64,000 nucleotides of DNA from Diogma glabrata. Its lineage: Eukaryota > Arthropoda > Insecta > Diptera > Cylindrotomidae. Of the stretch, positions 11,619 to 23,668 are shown piece by piece. Within the stretch, counting starts at the first letter, position 1, and each line of letters opens with the position of its first letter. The stretch lies in assembly GCA_963693315.1 (NCBI GenBank), contig OY856186.1, positions 286,456,930 to 286,520,929 of the forward strand, written 5' to 3'. The notes below the pieces were generated by a model that saw only the letters and a list, made by a program, of their open reading frames with translations, had not been told where the DNA came from and ran no database searches. A program made the position numbers and the translations under genes.

Positions 11619-13082
11619 GAAAGAAATGGATGGAAATGAAATCAAATTGATATTGAAAGAAATCTAGTAGTTTATTGTTTAATAGTTTTAGTTTAAAATT
11701 GTAATTCGATTTGTAATGTTCTTCAACCTCATTGTCAATAAGTGTGTTCCATTTACCACATTTTCCTTTACTTTTTTACTAAATTTCATTTTCAAGTTAA
11801 CCATATCAAATGTTGGTAAAGCTACGTGACAAACTTACGCTTCTATTCACCGCCAGAGTTTTTGTCAGTTTAGAGAATAATTTCAAATATGTTTGCCCAA
11901 ATGCTTATACAAATTTAGAAATTTTTAGCCTAAATGTCATATTTCTATCCAGCTTTCTTTAATTGTTTATATTTTGCATGAATCATAATATTAAGTTTCA
12001 GAAATTTGTTAATATTTTATTAATTTTCTTAAATTTAGCAAACTCAAAATAAAATTTAAACTTAAAATTTTGTCCAACTAATAATTTTCTTTTACGTTGT
12101 TTAGCAATATTGTTTTTCATAATTGTCAAAAAAAAATGTCGGAAACGTGTGGTAAGAAAGAATTTGAGTTGTAGTAGATCAAAAATCTAATACACCTCAC
12201 ATTTAAGTCGTTCCATTTAAAATTCAGTTCGGGTAGCAAGTTTACCTAAAAGGAACACGGGTAATATTTAAACTATTGTAAAAATAGCTTTTAGATAGAT
12301 GTTTTACAATATAAGACGATTCAAATGTATATTGATCTATAAATCCCTTTTGTGCGATAAATTTATAAATTAAATTAATATTTTGAAAAGGTGCAGATTT
12401 AAAAAAAAAAAAATTAGTCGGCAAATTCATGAATCTTTAGTCGGCAAATTCATGCTATACACCCCCCCAAAAAATATTCTTTGGCGACGGCCCTGGACCC
12501 ATAGATTTTAAGTCTGTACCTTAAACTACACAATATTAGTATAATTAGAGATATGTCTAAAAGTTATTGACTGATGGCTTCTGGAGTTTTTGACCTTGAG
12601 ATTTGACCTTTTTTTGAAAAATTATCAACTTTAAGACCGTTTTACTACAAAAGCCAAGAGTAACCTATGCTGTCTTAAATTTTTCTAAGTACTTTCATAT
12701 GCTGTGTAATTATAATCAAATAGCTGTTGGTGTGGTTCACCTATGGGCTTTGCAGATATTTAGCCACATAACAAGTCAAAAAACATTTTCGAATGACCTT
12801 GGCCGTCAAAGCCGTGAGTGAGTAAACAAATTATTTATGTTAACACCTACCTAGGTCCTAGTATCAAGTAGAATTCATTTTTAAAAAAATGTCATATGTC
12901 ATGGTTTTATGAAGCAAAATGATCATATAATTTATACGATTTACTCGTCATCTTTAACTTTGACCTCTATTCAAGGTCAAACGCGCCAGATTTAAGAGGT
13001 GGTAAACTGCACTTTTTCTTATCACAGTACTGCTATATATCCTGAAAATTATAGGAAAATCGAAGATATCAACTATTACTAC

Positions 13083-13460
13083 CTCATACAAAGTGCAAGT
13101 ACATCTCAAATAGTTTAACAAAAAACAAATTGCAATAAAACAACTGTATAGTCTTCTAAACAGAAAATCAAAACATTTCAAAGATAAGAAATATTTAATC
13201 TATATATCTATCTATCATTCAACCGGTGTTGCTGTGGGATGTCAATGCTGGGGATTCTGTGCAGAAACATACATTAATAAAATCCAAATTCAGCAAAACA
13301 AGTGCTTAAAAATGATCCTTGATAGACCTTGAAGTCTTACAACTAAACAGTTACACAATTTAGCCAATGTATTGCATTGATTAAAGATCAAGTCGAAAAG
13401 ATTTCATCCAGATTTACAATCAACTGCACCTCGTCAGAAACCCCCTTGTTAACATTCTAT
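13083..13460 (+). pseudogene. Jockey-type LINE, C-terminal part 2 (decayed)
   Basis: This resumes the LINE broken at 4550. NKKQIAIKQLYSLLNRKSKHF, a YLIYISIYHSTG segment, VAVGCQCWG and IQIQQNKCLKMILDRP (13115-13335) are the conserved thumb and C-terminal region of jockey reverse transcriptases (RxSxLxxxNKxxIYxxxIRPxxxYxxxxW, IQxxQNKxLRxI). It has frameshifts and stops. Together with 3503-4550 it gives the outermost layer of the nest. Confidence 0.75.
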
Positions 13461-13718
13461 CTCAATAAGTCTAATATAATATAATATTAGTATATGTTTA
13501 GTTAGTAAATCACAATATATAAAAAATAATTCCTCTAAAGATTTATCAAATAATTTACACTATAGCATTACAAACAAACATGAATAAATAAGTCAATGAC
13601 GTAATATATATGAGTATATAAACCTGATAAATATAATATATAGATTAATAAAATTAAGCAAAATGTAAATGGATACAAAACGCAGTTATAAAAAATTGAA
13701 GTGCGTAACATGTTGTTG

Positions 13719-14210
13719 AAATAAAACTTCTTTGGCTACTGTGGCAGGTATTACTAAAAATATTAAATATAAAATAAATATGTCATATTAAAATTTAAAG
13801 TAGTTAATAATATAATTTACAACAATGTGTAATAAAAAGTCATATTTACATAATGTTTTACAAAGTCTTACAACGTATTGCAAATTAAATTTCACGATGA
13901 ATACATGTCCACTCAATTCAACAACAAGATTTGGTGCAACAAATGATGCAGTTTTTCAAGAAATTTAGCAAATTTTCAAAGTAAAGTTTAGGTTTCTCAC
14001 TTTAGTTTTCATAAACCTCTAATTTCATTTTTTCAATTGTGATAATAATTGAATTGACTTTGTAATACATTATGTAAATATTGCTTTTTATTACACATGT
14101 TGTAAATTATATTATCAAGAAATGCTACTCTAAATTGCAATATGACATAATTATTTTATATTTAATCTTTTTAGTAATACCTGCCACAGTAGCTAAAGAA
14201 ATTTAATTCA
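13719..14210. mobile_element. Foldback MITE, about 490 bp
   Basis: The left arm starts gaaataaaacttctttggctactgtgg and the right arm ends with its complement (ccacagtagctaaagaaattt). The arms extend inward about 150 bp (gtaataaaaagtcatatttacataatg pairs with the segment at 14050-14100). There is no ORF. The outer GAA-TAAAACTTCTTT sequence resembles the ends of the dispersed repeat at 15652 and 17487. Confidence 0.75.
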
Positions 14211-15651
14211 ACCGCGTGCAAGTATTACACGCACTCATTTTTTTATTTAACAAAACAGATTTAAAAAACACAAATATTTTTATTTAAAAATAAACTTTAA
14301 AAAAAAACAACATATAAAATACTCAAACGGCATACTCATAGAAAATTATATACGACCACCTCGACATCTATAGCAATATAATGCAACTCAAACTATCCAA
14401 ACAGATTAAGATGTTTTGATTAAATCGCCTAAAATACATAAAAATATGGGTTTTTCCAATTTTCTGAAAACGGCATTTTTCACATCATAAAAAATTATGG
14501 TGCCCTCTCGAAATCAACCCAAATAGAATACGATTTAAATCATCCAGAAATCGGTCAACATACATAAAAACCCATAATGAAACACAGAACCTCCTCTTTT
14601 TAAGTCGGTTATAAAACTAAAATAGTTCAAAATATAAATTTAAAAAATAACGAAACTCAAAATCGACACATTCAACTCATATAACATTTAGTACGAGACT
14701 GAATGAAAAATATAATAACAACTAACATTCATTAACAAATTAATGACAATTGACACGCACAATACACATAATCGAATTGTACCGCATGCTTGCCGAACAC
14801 AATATTTGTTTGCCTTTTTACTTCATTGTTGTTTGAATTTCTTCTTTATTGAAGTAAAACTTCTTTAGGCGCGAACTTTAAAAATTTGTTTCATTGATAT
14901 ATTGTTATATATTTGGACTGATAGCTAGAGTACTGAGTGCTATCTTACATATTAACCAAATGAAAAAATTATGTATTATTATTCGACTCTTTAATAACTA
15001 CACTAACTAGTTTAATAACTACTAGTTAATTTGATATATACCTATTTAATATACATTGACACAATATGTTTTAAGTACATTAATATGAAACCAATCTCAT
15101 TTTATTGTATAATCGATTAAAATCCTTAATATTATTCAAAACATAAACAAGCGTAAGTGACTTTAATTGTAATATGAAAACTGGAAAACTTGAATTTTTT
15201 AGAAAATACACGGAAAATCTTTTTGATGTTATCCCTCCAAATATAGTTGTTGTTGCTGTTGCGAGATCAAAATTTTAGAATAAAATAAAAGTAAATATTT
15301 GAAAAATGTGAATAAAAAGAAGGAATTTATATTATTTTCATTTGAAATGCAATAACAGTTTTCTTATTTTCATTTACAATAGAAAAATAATAAATAAATC
15401 TTTTTTACATTTAAGTTAAAGTTTTTCTCCCCTTGAAAAGATGTGTAAATGTAAATTGATTAAAAGTTGAAACTGTATTAGGAACACTTCGAGTTAGTTC
15501 GAGACCTTACACAATTAATGGTAACATTGATAAATCCAATATTATCGTCTGTTCAGGACATCATAAGCAGTTAAGAGATAATAACTTCTGACAATCTCCT
15601 AAAAGATGTAAATACTTGAGTTATAAAAAATATACTAATTAAATTATTGAA
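14211..15651. other. AT-rich non-coding stretch
   Basis: No open frame, tRNA or long repeat is recognisable. A short match to the GAAGT(A/G)AAAACTTCTTTAGGCGCG repeat end occurs at 14854-14877. Confidence 0.6.
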
Positions 15652-16012
15652 GTGAAATTTTCTTTAGGCTCGTTAAGCTATGGGGAAATTTTCTATGGGG
15701 AAAAATTTATATATTCGCGATATCATTTTTAAATCAGGAAAATATTTTAAATATGAAACACATCTAACATTTCTTAACGTTTCAAATTGCGATGAGGATA
15801 TCGCGCTCGACTGATGTTCTATATGTCGTGAGTTTAATTCCTGGACTGGTTGGATTTTTTTTTTATTTTTTTTTTTAATTTGTATTAAAAACCATTAAAA
15901 TTATTTTTTTTTAATTCATGAATTCATAAAAATAATAAAAATTTCTTTTTACGAATTTTAAAAAATTGATCTATAATGCAGTTTTTTAAAGTTATATTGC
16001 TACTGTCTTTTG
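15652..16012 (+). repeat. Dispersed repeat, copy 1
   Basis: It shares with 17487-17815 the order: ctttaggctcgtt, atggggaaaaatttatatattcg, gtttaattcctgg, attcatgaattcataaaaat and ttttaaagttat. About 360 bp, non-coding, AT-rich. Confidence 0.7.
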
Positions 16013-16825
16013 CAATTTGCATTCGAGTCATCATGCTAAATAAATATTGAATATATATAAAATTGAAAGTATGTCTGTTTGTCCTTTATGCATTAATACA
16101 TTAATCATCATGAAAATTTGGGAAGTTGTTGTGTACACTAGCCCAAAGGTAAGTGGCAAATTTTCTAATTTCAAAAACTGCACCTCAGGGCCCTTATAAT
16201 TATCTTAAGAGATTTTGCCTAAAAGTTGTAGTTATTTAATTTGGTTTTTATTTAAATATCGTTTTAAACCGCGGTAGATTGCTTTGATCAATGTTTTTTT
16301 TTTGTTGAACATAATTTTTATGAAATTAAAAATAATGTAAGAAAGAAAGTATAACCTGAAACAATTACATTTGTATATCAAAATTATATGTATTTTAATT
16401 TAACACATGCTACAAATTTTATCATCTTCACCAAATATGTTGTTGGTTTGGAATGGTATGTAATACATATTTCTAAAATTAAGTGAAGACTTAATACTTG
16501 TATCTTGATAATTGATAACATCGATTATATCGATTAAAGCTCAAAATTACGAGACGGAAATCACACAAATTCTATACAAAGAAGCATAGCTTATGTATGT
16601 AATTATGTTATGTAATTAAACATGGACGGCAATCATGATAAATAAACTAATTAAAAATGGTGGCACTTAGCCGATAGTGATTTGCAAACGGCAACAATGC
16701 GCATTAATTCCAATGAATTTACTTAGCTTTCCGCAGGAAGATTTGTAAAATTTAAATTGTTGATCTATGGGTTTGACAACCACGCGTGATTTAGTCCCTG
16801 CTATTGGCATATGAGTTATCTTGAG

Positions 16826-16905
16826 ATATCGTATACCACTGGCAATAGCAATGAAATCTCATTAGCCAAAGTGATATCTTAGGGATGCTGGCGGATGAAG
16901 TTTTT
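16826..16905. repeat. Short dispersed repeat, copy 1 (second at 36765)
   Basis: A shared block occurs here and at 36765-36838: atacc(a)ct...ggcaatagcaatga..., agccaa-gtgatatct, and ggg-tgctg-cggatgaa. It is a fragment of a non-autonomous element of unknown class. Confidence 0.6.
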
Positions 16906-17486
16906 TTTCAATCAACGATACCATCCCTTAGTCTTAGTTTTGGAATATTCTTTGTTGAAACGCTATTTTTTTTAAAATAAAATGTGTATTTTTATATGAT
17001 ATGTTTTGATTATTTGAAATATAAAAATGTATATAATAGTTACTTGGAATGATAAAAGATGTGAAACCCAGAATATTTTTAATGATTTTAATTTAAACAT
17101 TCTGAAATTTTAATTTGCAATGCTACAATAATTGGAAGATACAAACAATACAGTTATTTCACAGTTTTAAGTTTTCATTTCTATCGGCAGTCCTTAACAC
17201 TGCCTTCTCTTTTTTATTTATTAACTTATTTGAAACGCTTTCTACGTATTAAGAGAATGTGAATGTTATTTAAATTACTACGCTAATATCTAACGAGAAA
17301 CAGCATAAATTTTAATATCTAAATTGTCCTATAGGAAATCATTGCGAAATGTGCAAGGTTTAACAGCTATACTTGTTCACATTTAAATTTTCTCCTGATT
17401 GTTAAAAAACTTGCTTGGAAAGAAAGCATTACAGACAGAGGCGCACACAGGAAAAGTTTTAGGGTGGGGGAGGGATCCTACGAATT

Positions 17487-17815
17487 TTTTTGAAGTGAAA
17501 ACTTCTTTAGGCGCGTTGTGCGTTTTTCTATGGGGAAAAATTTATATATTCGAGTATCATCACGCATATTTGTTTAAATATAAAATAACACTATTCGATC
17601 GTAACGTTTTAAAATGCAATATCGACTGAGGTGCTGTAGGTCGAGATTTTAATTCCTAGAGTGGCATATTTTTTTTCTTTATTCTTATTAAATACCATTA
17701 AAATTATTGTTTTTTTATTCATGAATTCATAAAAATCATAAACATTTCTTTTTACGAATTTTAAAATATTGAACGATAATGCATTTTTTTAAAGTTATTG
17801 CTATACTGTCTTTTT
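17487..17815 (+). repeat. Dispersed repeat, copy 2
   Basis: It begins GAAGTGAAAACTTC, itself a 5-bp stem with a 4-base loop, followed by tttaggcgcgttgtgcg and atggggaaaaatttatatattcgag. It aligns along its length with 15652-16012. A shorter copy is at 33642-33715 and a tail fragment at 18060-18115. Confidence 0.7.
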
Positions 17816-18193
17816 CCGTTCGTTCCTATTATTATCATTTCGATATTAATAAGAAAATGAATTATTTTTTTGGCAGGCAGCGCTAAAAGTAATAAAATAT
17901 TGGTTTTCCCATCATTATTTTCCATAATTTCATTCCTGTGAAATAAAATAAAGAAAATAAAAACTACTATTTGAATATGAATTTCTCTTTAAATATGAGT
18001 TGACATATTCATCACAAGAGATTGATTTAAACACTTTTACAGGCTGTGGACAATTGACGGTATTTAAATTTATCGATAGTGTAGTTTTTTAAAGTTATTG
18101 CTATTGTCTTTTAGCACAGTGCGGTGTCAATCCGAAGTAAAATTTAGAATGTATTTGGGGGATTTTTACGACATCTGTAATAATCTTAAATTT

Positions 18194-19858
18194 TGTAACG
18201 TACAGTCAGTGCAACCTGTGCCCCCAAAAAGGAGCAAAGATTGCCCTGGCCAACGTTAAAGAATTGTCACTCTGACTGAACTCCGAAATCGCTCAATCGA
18301 CTTCGCTCAGTCATTTGGGGCCGTGGGGTTGTTCGGCAGTCAGAGTGTCCTAGATGGTGAGCGATATAAATAAACAAAAATAACATAAAGACGAGATAGA
18401 TCACCAGCGCTACCTACCTGAAAATCCTGTGATCCATGTCCTCACGATGATACTATTAGCAAACTACTAACAAAACCTCCATTTAGAGTTTCGAGAAAAT
18501 ATTGCAACACCACAAATTCATATTTTTTTCAAAATTCCAAAACTATTGCAAAAATTCAATAAATCAAACTTTTTTCAAAACTCCAAAAAACAAAATATTC
18601 CAAAAAAAATTATTACAAAATCAAAGATTCAAACTTTTTTCAAAAATTCAAAAAAAAATATTACAAAATATAAAACAAAATAATAAAAAAAAATTGAAAT
18701 TTCTTTCAAAACTCCCAAAAACATTCCAAAAATTAGAACAAATCAAATATTAAAACCTTTCCATAATTTCTAATAATATTCCAAAAATTCAAAATTTTGC
18801 ATAATAATTTGTTTGAAATTTTATTAGATGTACTACGCGATTTGACTATCTATACATCCTTAAACAAATCATGAAAGATCTTACTCACTGGTTTTTCTGG
18901 TCCTACTCCATCTGCTGATCCCCAATGTGATAATCCTAGTTTTATTAAATCCAGCTGCAACAATACCATTCGCGTACATATAATCCAAATGGTCAAATCA
19001 TCCAAATCACCAAACAAATATAAATAAAAACAGTGAGCCAAAATTATTTTTTTTTTTTTTAACACTATTCTTTTTATTTTTATTTCATATTTTATTTTTA
19101 TTTTTATTTTCATTATATAAAATCAAGTTAATTCTATTTTTTTTTTTTTTTTTTTGAATCTCTGTCCATACTTATAACACATCATTTGTATTATTATCAA
19201 ATATGAACCAAACAAATATATAAAAAAAAAACCGTGAACAAAAATTATTTTTTTTCTTTAACACAATTCTTCTTATTTTTATAAATATATTTTATAAAAT
19301 TAATTTCTTAAAACATTTTTAACGAGATTTTAATTCATTATTTTTTTAATATCGGTCAACACTTAAATAAAACACTATCATCATCAATTCTGTTACAAAT
19401 ATGATTACTACTCAAAGATAAATCATTTTTACACGTGCAAAAGCACGTTTTACAAGTGCAAAAGCTACTGACCATACTGGTCAGGAGTTATTATCCGACT
19501 GCCCAGATCTTCGTTTGTTTTTTTCAAACGTTGATCTAAAAAAAGAAATAAAAACAAAATCCCACGGTTTAAAAGCCATTCGTGGACAAAAACGTTGAAT
19601 TCCAGAAAATAAAATATCTGATTTCAGAAAACTGAATCTCAGACTCAAACGAAATTTAATAAAAATTTTAATTTAATGATGTTTTTGCATAGTTTGTAAA
19701 GACGAAACATGGGAAGTTGTGTTAGAAAATTAATATGATGTGATAATAAGATAAAATTGGAAAAGTAAAATATTTTCTGGAATTAGAAAGCTTGCGACGA
19801 AGGGAAGGTAAAAAGTTTTTAGCTTAAAAGTAATGAGTCCAAAATTCCCTTCGTCACA
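18194..19858 (-). repeat. LARD LTR (3' LTR in element orientation)
   Basis: Starts TGTAACGTACAG and ends CGTCACA. An early stem CACTCTGACTG/CAGTCAGAGTG encloses 18270-18349. The segment 18448-18800 is a degenerate AT-rich minisatellite (ttccaaaaattcaaa-type units) shared with the repeats at 40240-40445 and 41215-41590. The 87-aa and 83-aa frames inside are low-complexity and not genes. Confidence 0.92.
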
Positions 19859-22800
19859 AATCGTGGGGACGTCCCACACCCTGAGAACCTCTCAAGCCGG
19901 GACTACTACTGAAATAAGGGGACAGCAAGGTTGCACTGCCTTGGAACCAGTTGGCATCCATTGATAGAAAAAAAAAAAGTAGGTTGAACATAGTTCAACC
20001 GAATAAGTATATTAAGTGAGTTGGTGCTTGCTGCGGTGCTGAGACAGAAAGTTCAGATCGAAAAGGTGGAGTGAAGAGTGAGGCATTCAAAAATGTCTTA
20101 GCTAGTAGTCATTATTTTGATACGCGATGCGCAGGCTAAGGAGAGATGGTGGTAGCGCAATGGTACTGGGTATGCATTTTGCGCGCTAGCTGCGCAACTG
20201 GCGCAGTTAAAATTGAGTAACTATCCGTGAGGTTTACTGTTTTTTGGAGTTGTGTATTATTCGCAGGTGCGGTGAACAACGAATTTCATATTTGTCTATG
20301 ACTACATAGGAATTGTCCCAAAACGACGACATTTAGATTTATTGTCATGAATAATAACGCATAAAAGAGCAGTGGTTGTGTTGATTTTAACCTTCCAAAA
20401 AACTACCCACCACTTGATAGATTATGATTTCAAGAACTAGTGCGGGTTGCAAATCGAAATATTAGCTTAAATCAATCCCTGAGTGAAGAGTCTGGGACTT
20501 AGGAATGATAAAGGTCAACATTAAGGTGGTTTTTATAAGTATGAGCTCATAGTTATAAAAGCTTTTCTCATTTCAGTAACAAATTCCAACTAACTCAATT
20601 TGGATCATTAATGCTCAAATTAATGTAACGCTTAATGCAATACACTGATATATCCCCACCTATTTATCATACGGGCACAAAGTTAGAGAGTGAAATTTAC
20701 GCCCGGGTAATTGAGTGACCACAATTATTTTAAGGTTCGCATTTAGCACTTTAGTAATAACTTCGTTAATAAATTAAAGAGATAACATGGTAAAATCCAG
20801 TTGATCAAAAACAAAACAAGATTTAAATTCACAGTTCGTATAACATATGAAAGAAATCAAACGACATTGAAAAATTTCAAACGGATCATCATTACAAAAA
20901 AAATGCAATTTAACTACTATCAACATTATTAACCTATATTACAAGAAACATAACGTAAACAAAGTTTGTGACATAATCGTCCACAGTAAAAATGACCGAT
21001 AAAATTAAAACAGAAAGATTTGATGGTAATATAATTCCTTTTTAGATAAGAGAAGAATTGCATACAAATAACTACGTTAGAATAATAAAACTTAAAACAA
21101 AAATTTAAAAGAAAACTCGAAGAGAAAAAAAAGTGGAATTAGAGATTTTAATAACAATGATATTGCCAATAGTGATTAATCATATGATCATACTTAATAG
21201 GAATTATATACAAATGATATGTGTCTCTTTATATTGGTTTTAACTATATTGAAATTCTGATGCTTTCCAATAAAATTTTTTGTTCCTTTTCATTTAGCAA
21301 AGATTATTATCGTCAAAATTGATTTATAGTAATTCCATTAGTGTACAATTTTCTTTCAAAGGCTGTAATAAATTTGCCACAAATACTTAAATTATAATTA
21401 AAATTAATATGATAATGACCAAGCTGAATTATGTTATCATAAAATATCTACATATTGGTTACAAATAATAAGAATGTTGGCGAACACTATTGATGACAAA
21501 ATTCATGTCACCTAATAAAATGTACTTATACTAAATATTACAAACAGAACTTATTTTGAAATGTATCTGGGTTTAATTATGTATTACTAATACTAAATTT
21601 ATGTAATTTTATAAAAATTTTATTGAAAATCAAAACAAATATAAAATTGGTTATTTAAATTTCAAATTATGATATGCCATTATTAAAACAGAATTATTCA
21701 TTGTAAATTTACATAATTATAGGATTATTTAAAGCAATCCAAATTAAAATATCGTTTTATTTTTAATAAATTTTAGGAGCTAATTTCATCCAAAAAAAGT
21801 ATTATCGAGAAAAACCCAGTTTATAACTCTTAATAATAGATAACACAATGTGTCCAATTTTTCCAAACCTTCTTTACAATATCAACAAAAAACCTAATTA
21901 GATCAACCTAAAAATGACCAAAATATAAACCAATTCCAATGAAACTTAATCATATTTATATAAAAACAAAATTATTAAAGAAGATCTAATTTCTAATTTG
22001 CATTAATACATTAATTTCCTTTTCAATTTAATAACTATTTAAAGCTGTATAGATTAATACATAATACCATAATTTATTATCATTTATTTTTTTTTTTAAC
22101 TTTTATTATCATATTACCACTTAAAACAATTACTTGCAAAAGAAAAATTAAACATAAGCCAAACAAATAAGAAATTCAAAAAAAACAACAAGAAGAAAAT
22201 CTACTCAATATTTAGAGATAACATTTTTTTTCTAAATTATCTTATTCTTCTACACAACTGAAAATTTATTTAATTTTTTTATTTATTTATCAATACGTAG
22301 ATCTAAAAAAAAAAATCGCCAACGTTTTCAATGAAGTTACTTCTCAATAAACAGAAAAAAATTAAAGTTTTGTTAATATTTTGACAAAATATGTCAACCA
22401 AAAATAAAACTTAATAATACTTATTTACTAATAAAAATTATTAAAATACTGCATCTTTAATCAAAAAAAATTAACCTATGCTACGATACTATATTAATTT
22501 TTGAGAAAATCAATCAACATTTATATGACGAAACTTAGTGAATTACTTTTATTGAAATGACATTTTATAACAACAAATTTCCAAATCTTAACAAAAACTA
22601 AAGTAATAAAATATAAAGCAAAATTATAAAATTTATCAATTTATTAATTCTAAGAAACTAAGAATTTTAATGATGTTATCTTTCTAAAAGAAAATTTAAA
22701 ATTTATTAATAATATTCGACAAGAAAAAACATTCACATATTCCCAAAACTAAATATTTAAATCTACAACCAAAATAAGACGTAACTTAATTTAAAAAAAA

Positions 22801-23668
22801 AACTAAAAAAAAATGTAAGTTGAGAGAACATGGCTACAGGTTAGGCAGACAAGCAGGGACAGGTGTCAAAGACGATAGATTTTCTGGACCAACGGGATAG
22901 ATATAGGTCTGTAAGCAAATTTAATTGCTAGTCCAGAACTGTGAATTTAAATTTGAAAGTAAAAAAAAAATGAAGGAATTTTAATTCAATAATCAATATA
23001 CAAAATTAAATGAAAACGATAAAGGCAACAACTAACAAATAAATCCTCGGTGTTGATAATTCCAATCACAGCTTTTGTTCCAAAATGTTTTACAATCTTA
23101 CAGGCAATTCTACAGCAACAAACCTAAAACTAAACTATAACACAACAAAACTGGATATCCCTGCGCTAAAACATTTTGTACTTCTAAAGAAGTTTTACAG
23201 AATGATTTAGATAACTAACAGGTACGATAATCAACAGCAAATAAAACTTAGTACTAAACAATAAACACAAAAAAACTGGATATCAACCGCGCCAAAACAT
23301 TCTTTCAACTTATGAAAAAGTTGGATAGAATGATTCAGAAAACTAACAGTTTAGATAATTCAACAGCATACTTAAAACTAAACCAAAAAAAAAAAAACAA
23401 ACACTGGATCTACCCGCGATAAAACACTTTGGAACTTATCCAGCACTGGAACACAAACACCGAAAACATATGAAAAAAGGGCTCCTAGGTGTGATCCGGC
23501 CAAACCAGTGATCTGCTGATTTATCTAGACCACAACCAGGAACACTCCCAATAATTTACATGCAGAACATGCATGTTTCTAAATAAAACGGTTAATAGAC
23601 CTAGGGGTTTAAACACGAACCTAACTATTGTTCGGCTCATGAACTAATAAGCTTTACTTGGGCGCCAC
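19859..23668 (-). other. LARD internal region, non-coding
   Basis: No gag, protease, reverse transcriptase or integrase motif in any frame, and no ORF of note. The edges are more GC-rich: GTGGGACGTCCCCAC next to the left LTR (possible polypurine-side sequence), and the primer-site side at 23650-23668. The interior is extremely AT-rich. Confidence 0.8.
23090..23470. repeat. Degenerate tandem repeat, about 115-bp period, three units
   Basis: Each unit carries aaactggat(a/c)t, then c(c/a)ctgcgcta/ccgcgccaa/cccgcgata, then aaacatt/aaacact, then an imperfect gaatgattYAGA and ataatYcaacagca. It lies at the primer-site end of the LARD interior. Confidence 0.65.

Larger units (their letters stand above)
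9745..12495. mobile_element. hAT-family DNA transposon with 8-bp target duplication
   Basis: The termini are imperfect inverted repeats: CACGCCCGACGCCAAGG on the left and CAGGGCCGTCGCCAAAG as the reverse complement of the right end. Each is followed by a C/G run near ACACCCCCCC. The duplication GACCCATA flanks both sides (9737-9744 and 12496-12503). The CAGGG-type end, the 8-bp duplication and the hAT C-terminal coding remnant inside agree. The transposase is incomplete and the interior holds other insertions, so it cannot move by itself. It sits in the right arm of the foldback element. Confidence 0.9.
4553..13082. mobile_element. Long foldback (palindromic) element, interrupted three times
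   Basis: The sequence at about 4553-4618 and 7893-9270 returns in reverse complement at about 9410-9736 and 12504-13082. Examples are the cctaaaattttcagc...cagtactgtgataag block at 4574-4610, matched at 13015-13055, and the block with tttgacctttaatagaggtcaa at 7930, matched near 12960. The loop centre is near 9340. After removing the RTE, the 531-bp insert and the hAT, the native element is roughly 2.5 kb with arms over 1 kb. No coding capacity of its own is visible. It splits the jockey LINE. Exact outer ends and target duplication could not be fixed. Confidence 0.85.

Noticed and set aside
18850..19113. 87-aa minus-strand protein, repeated at 24324
   Set aside because: It is inside both LARD LTRs. 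The lysine/isoleucine-rich start is low complexity.
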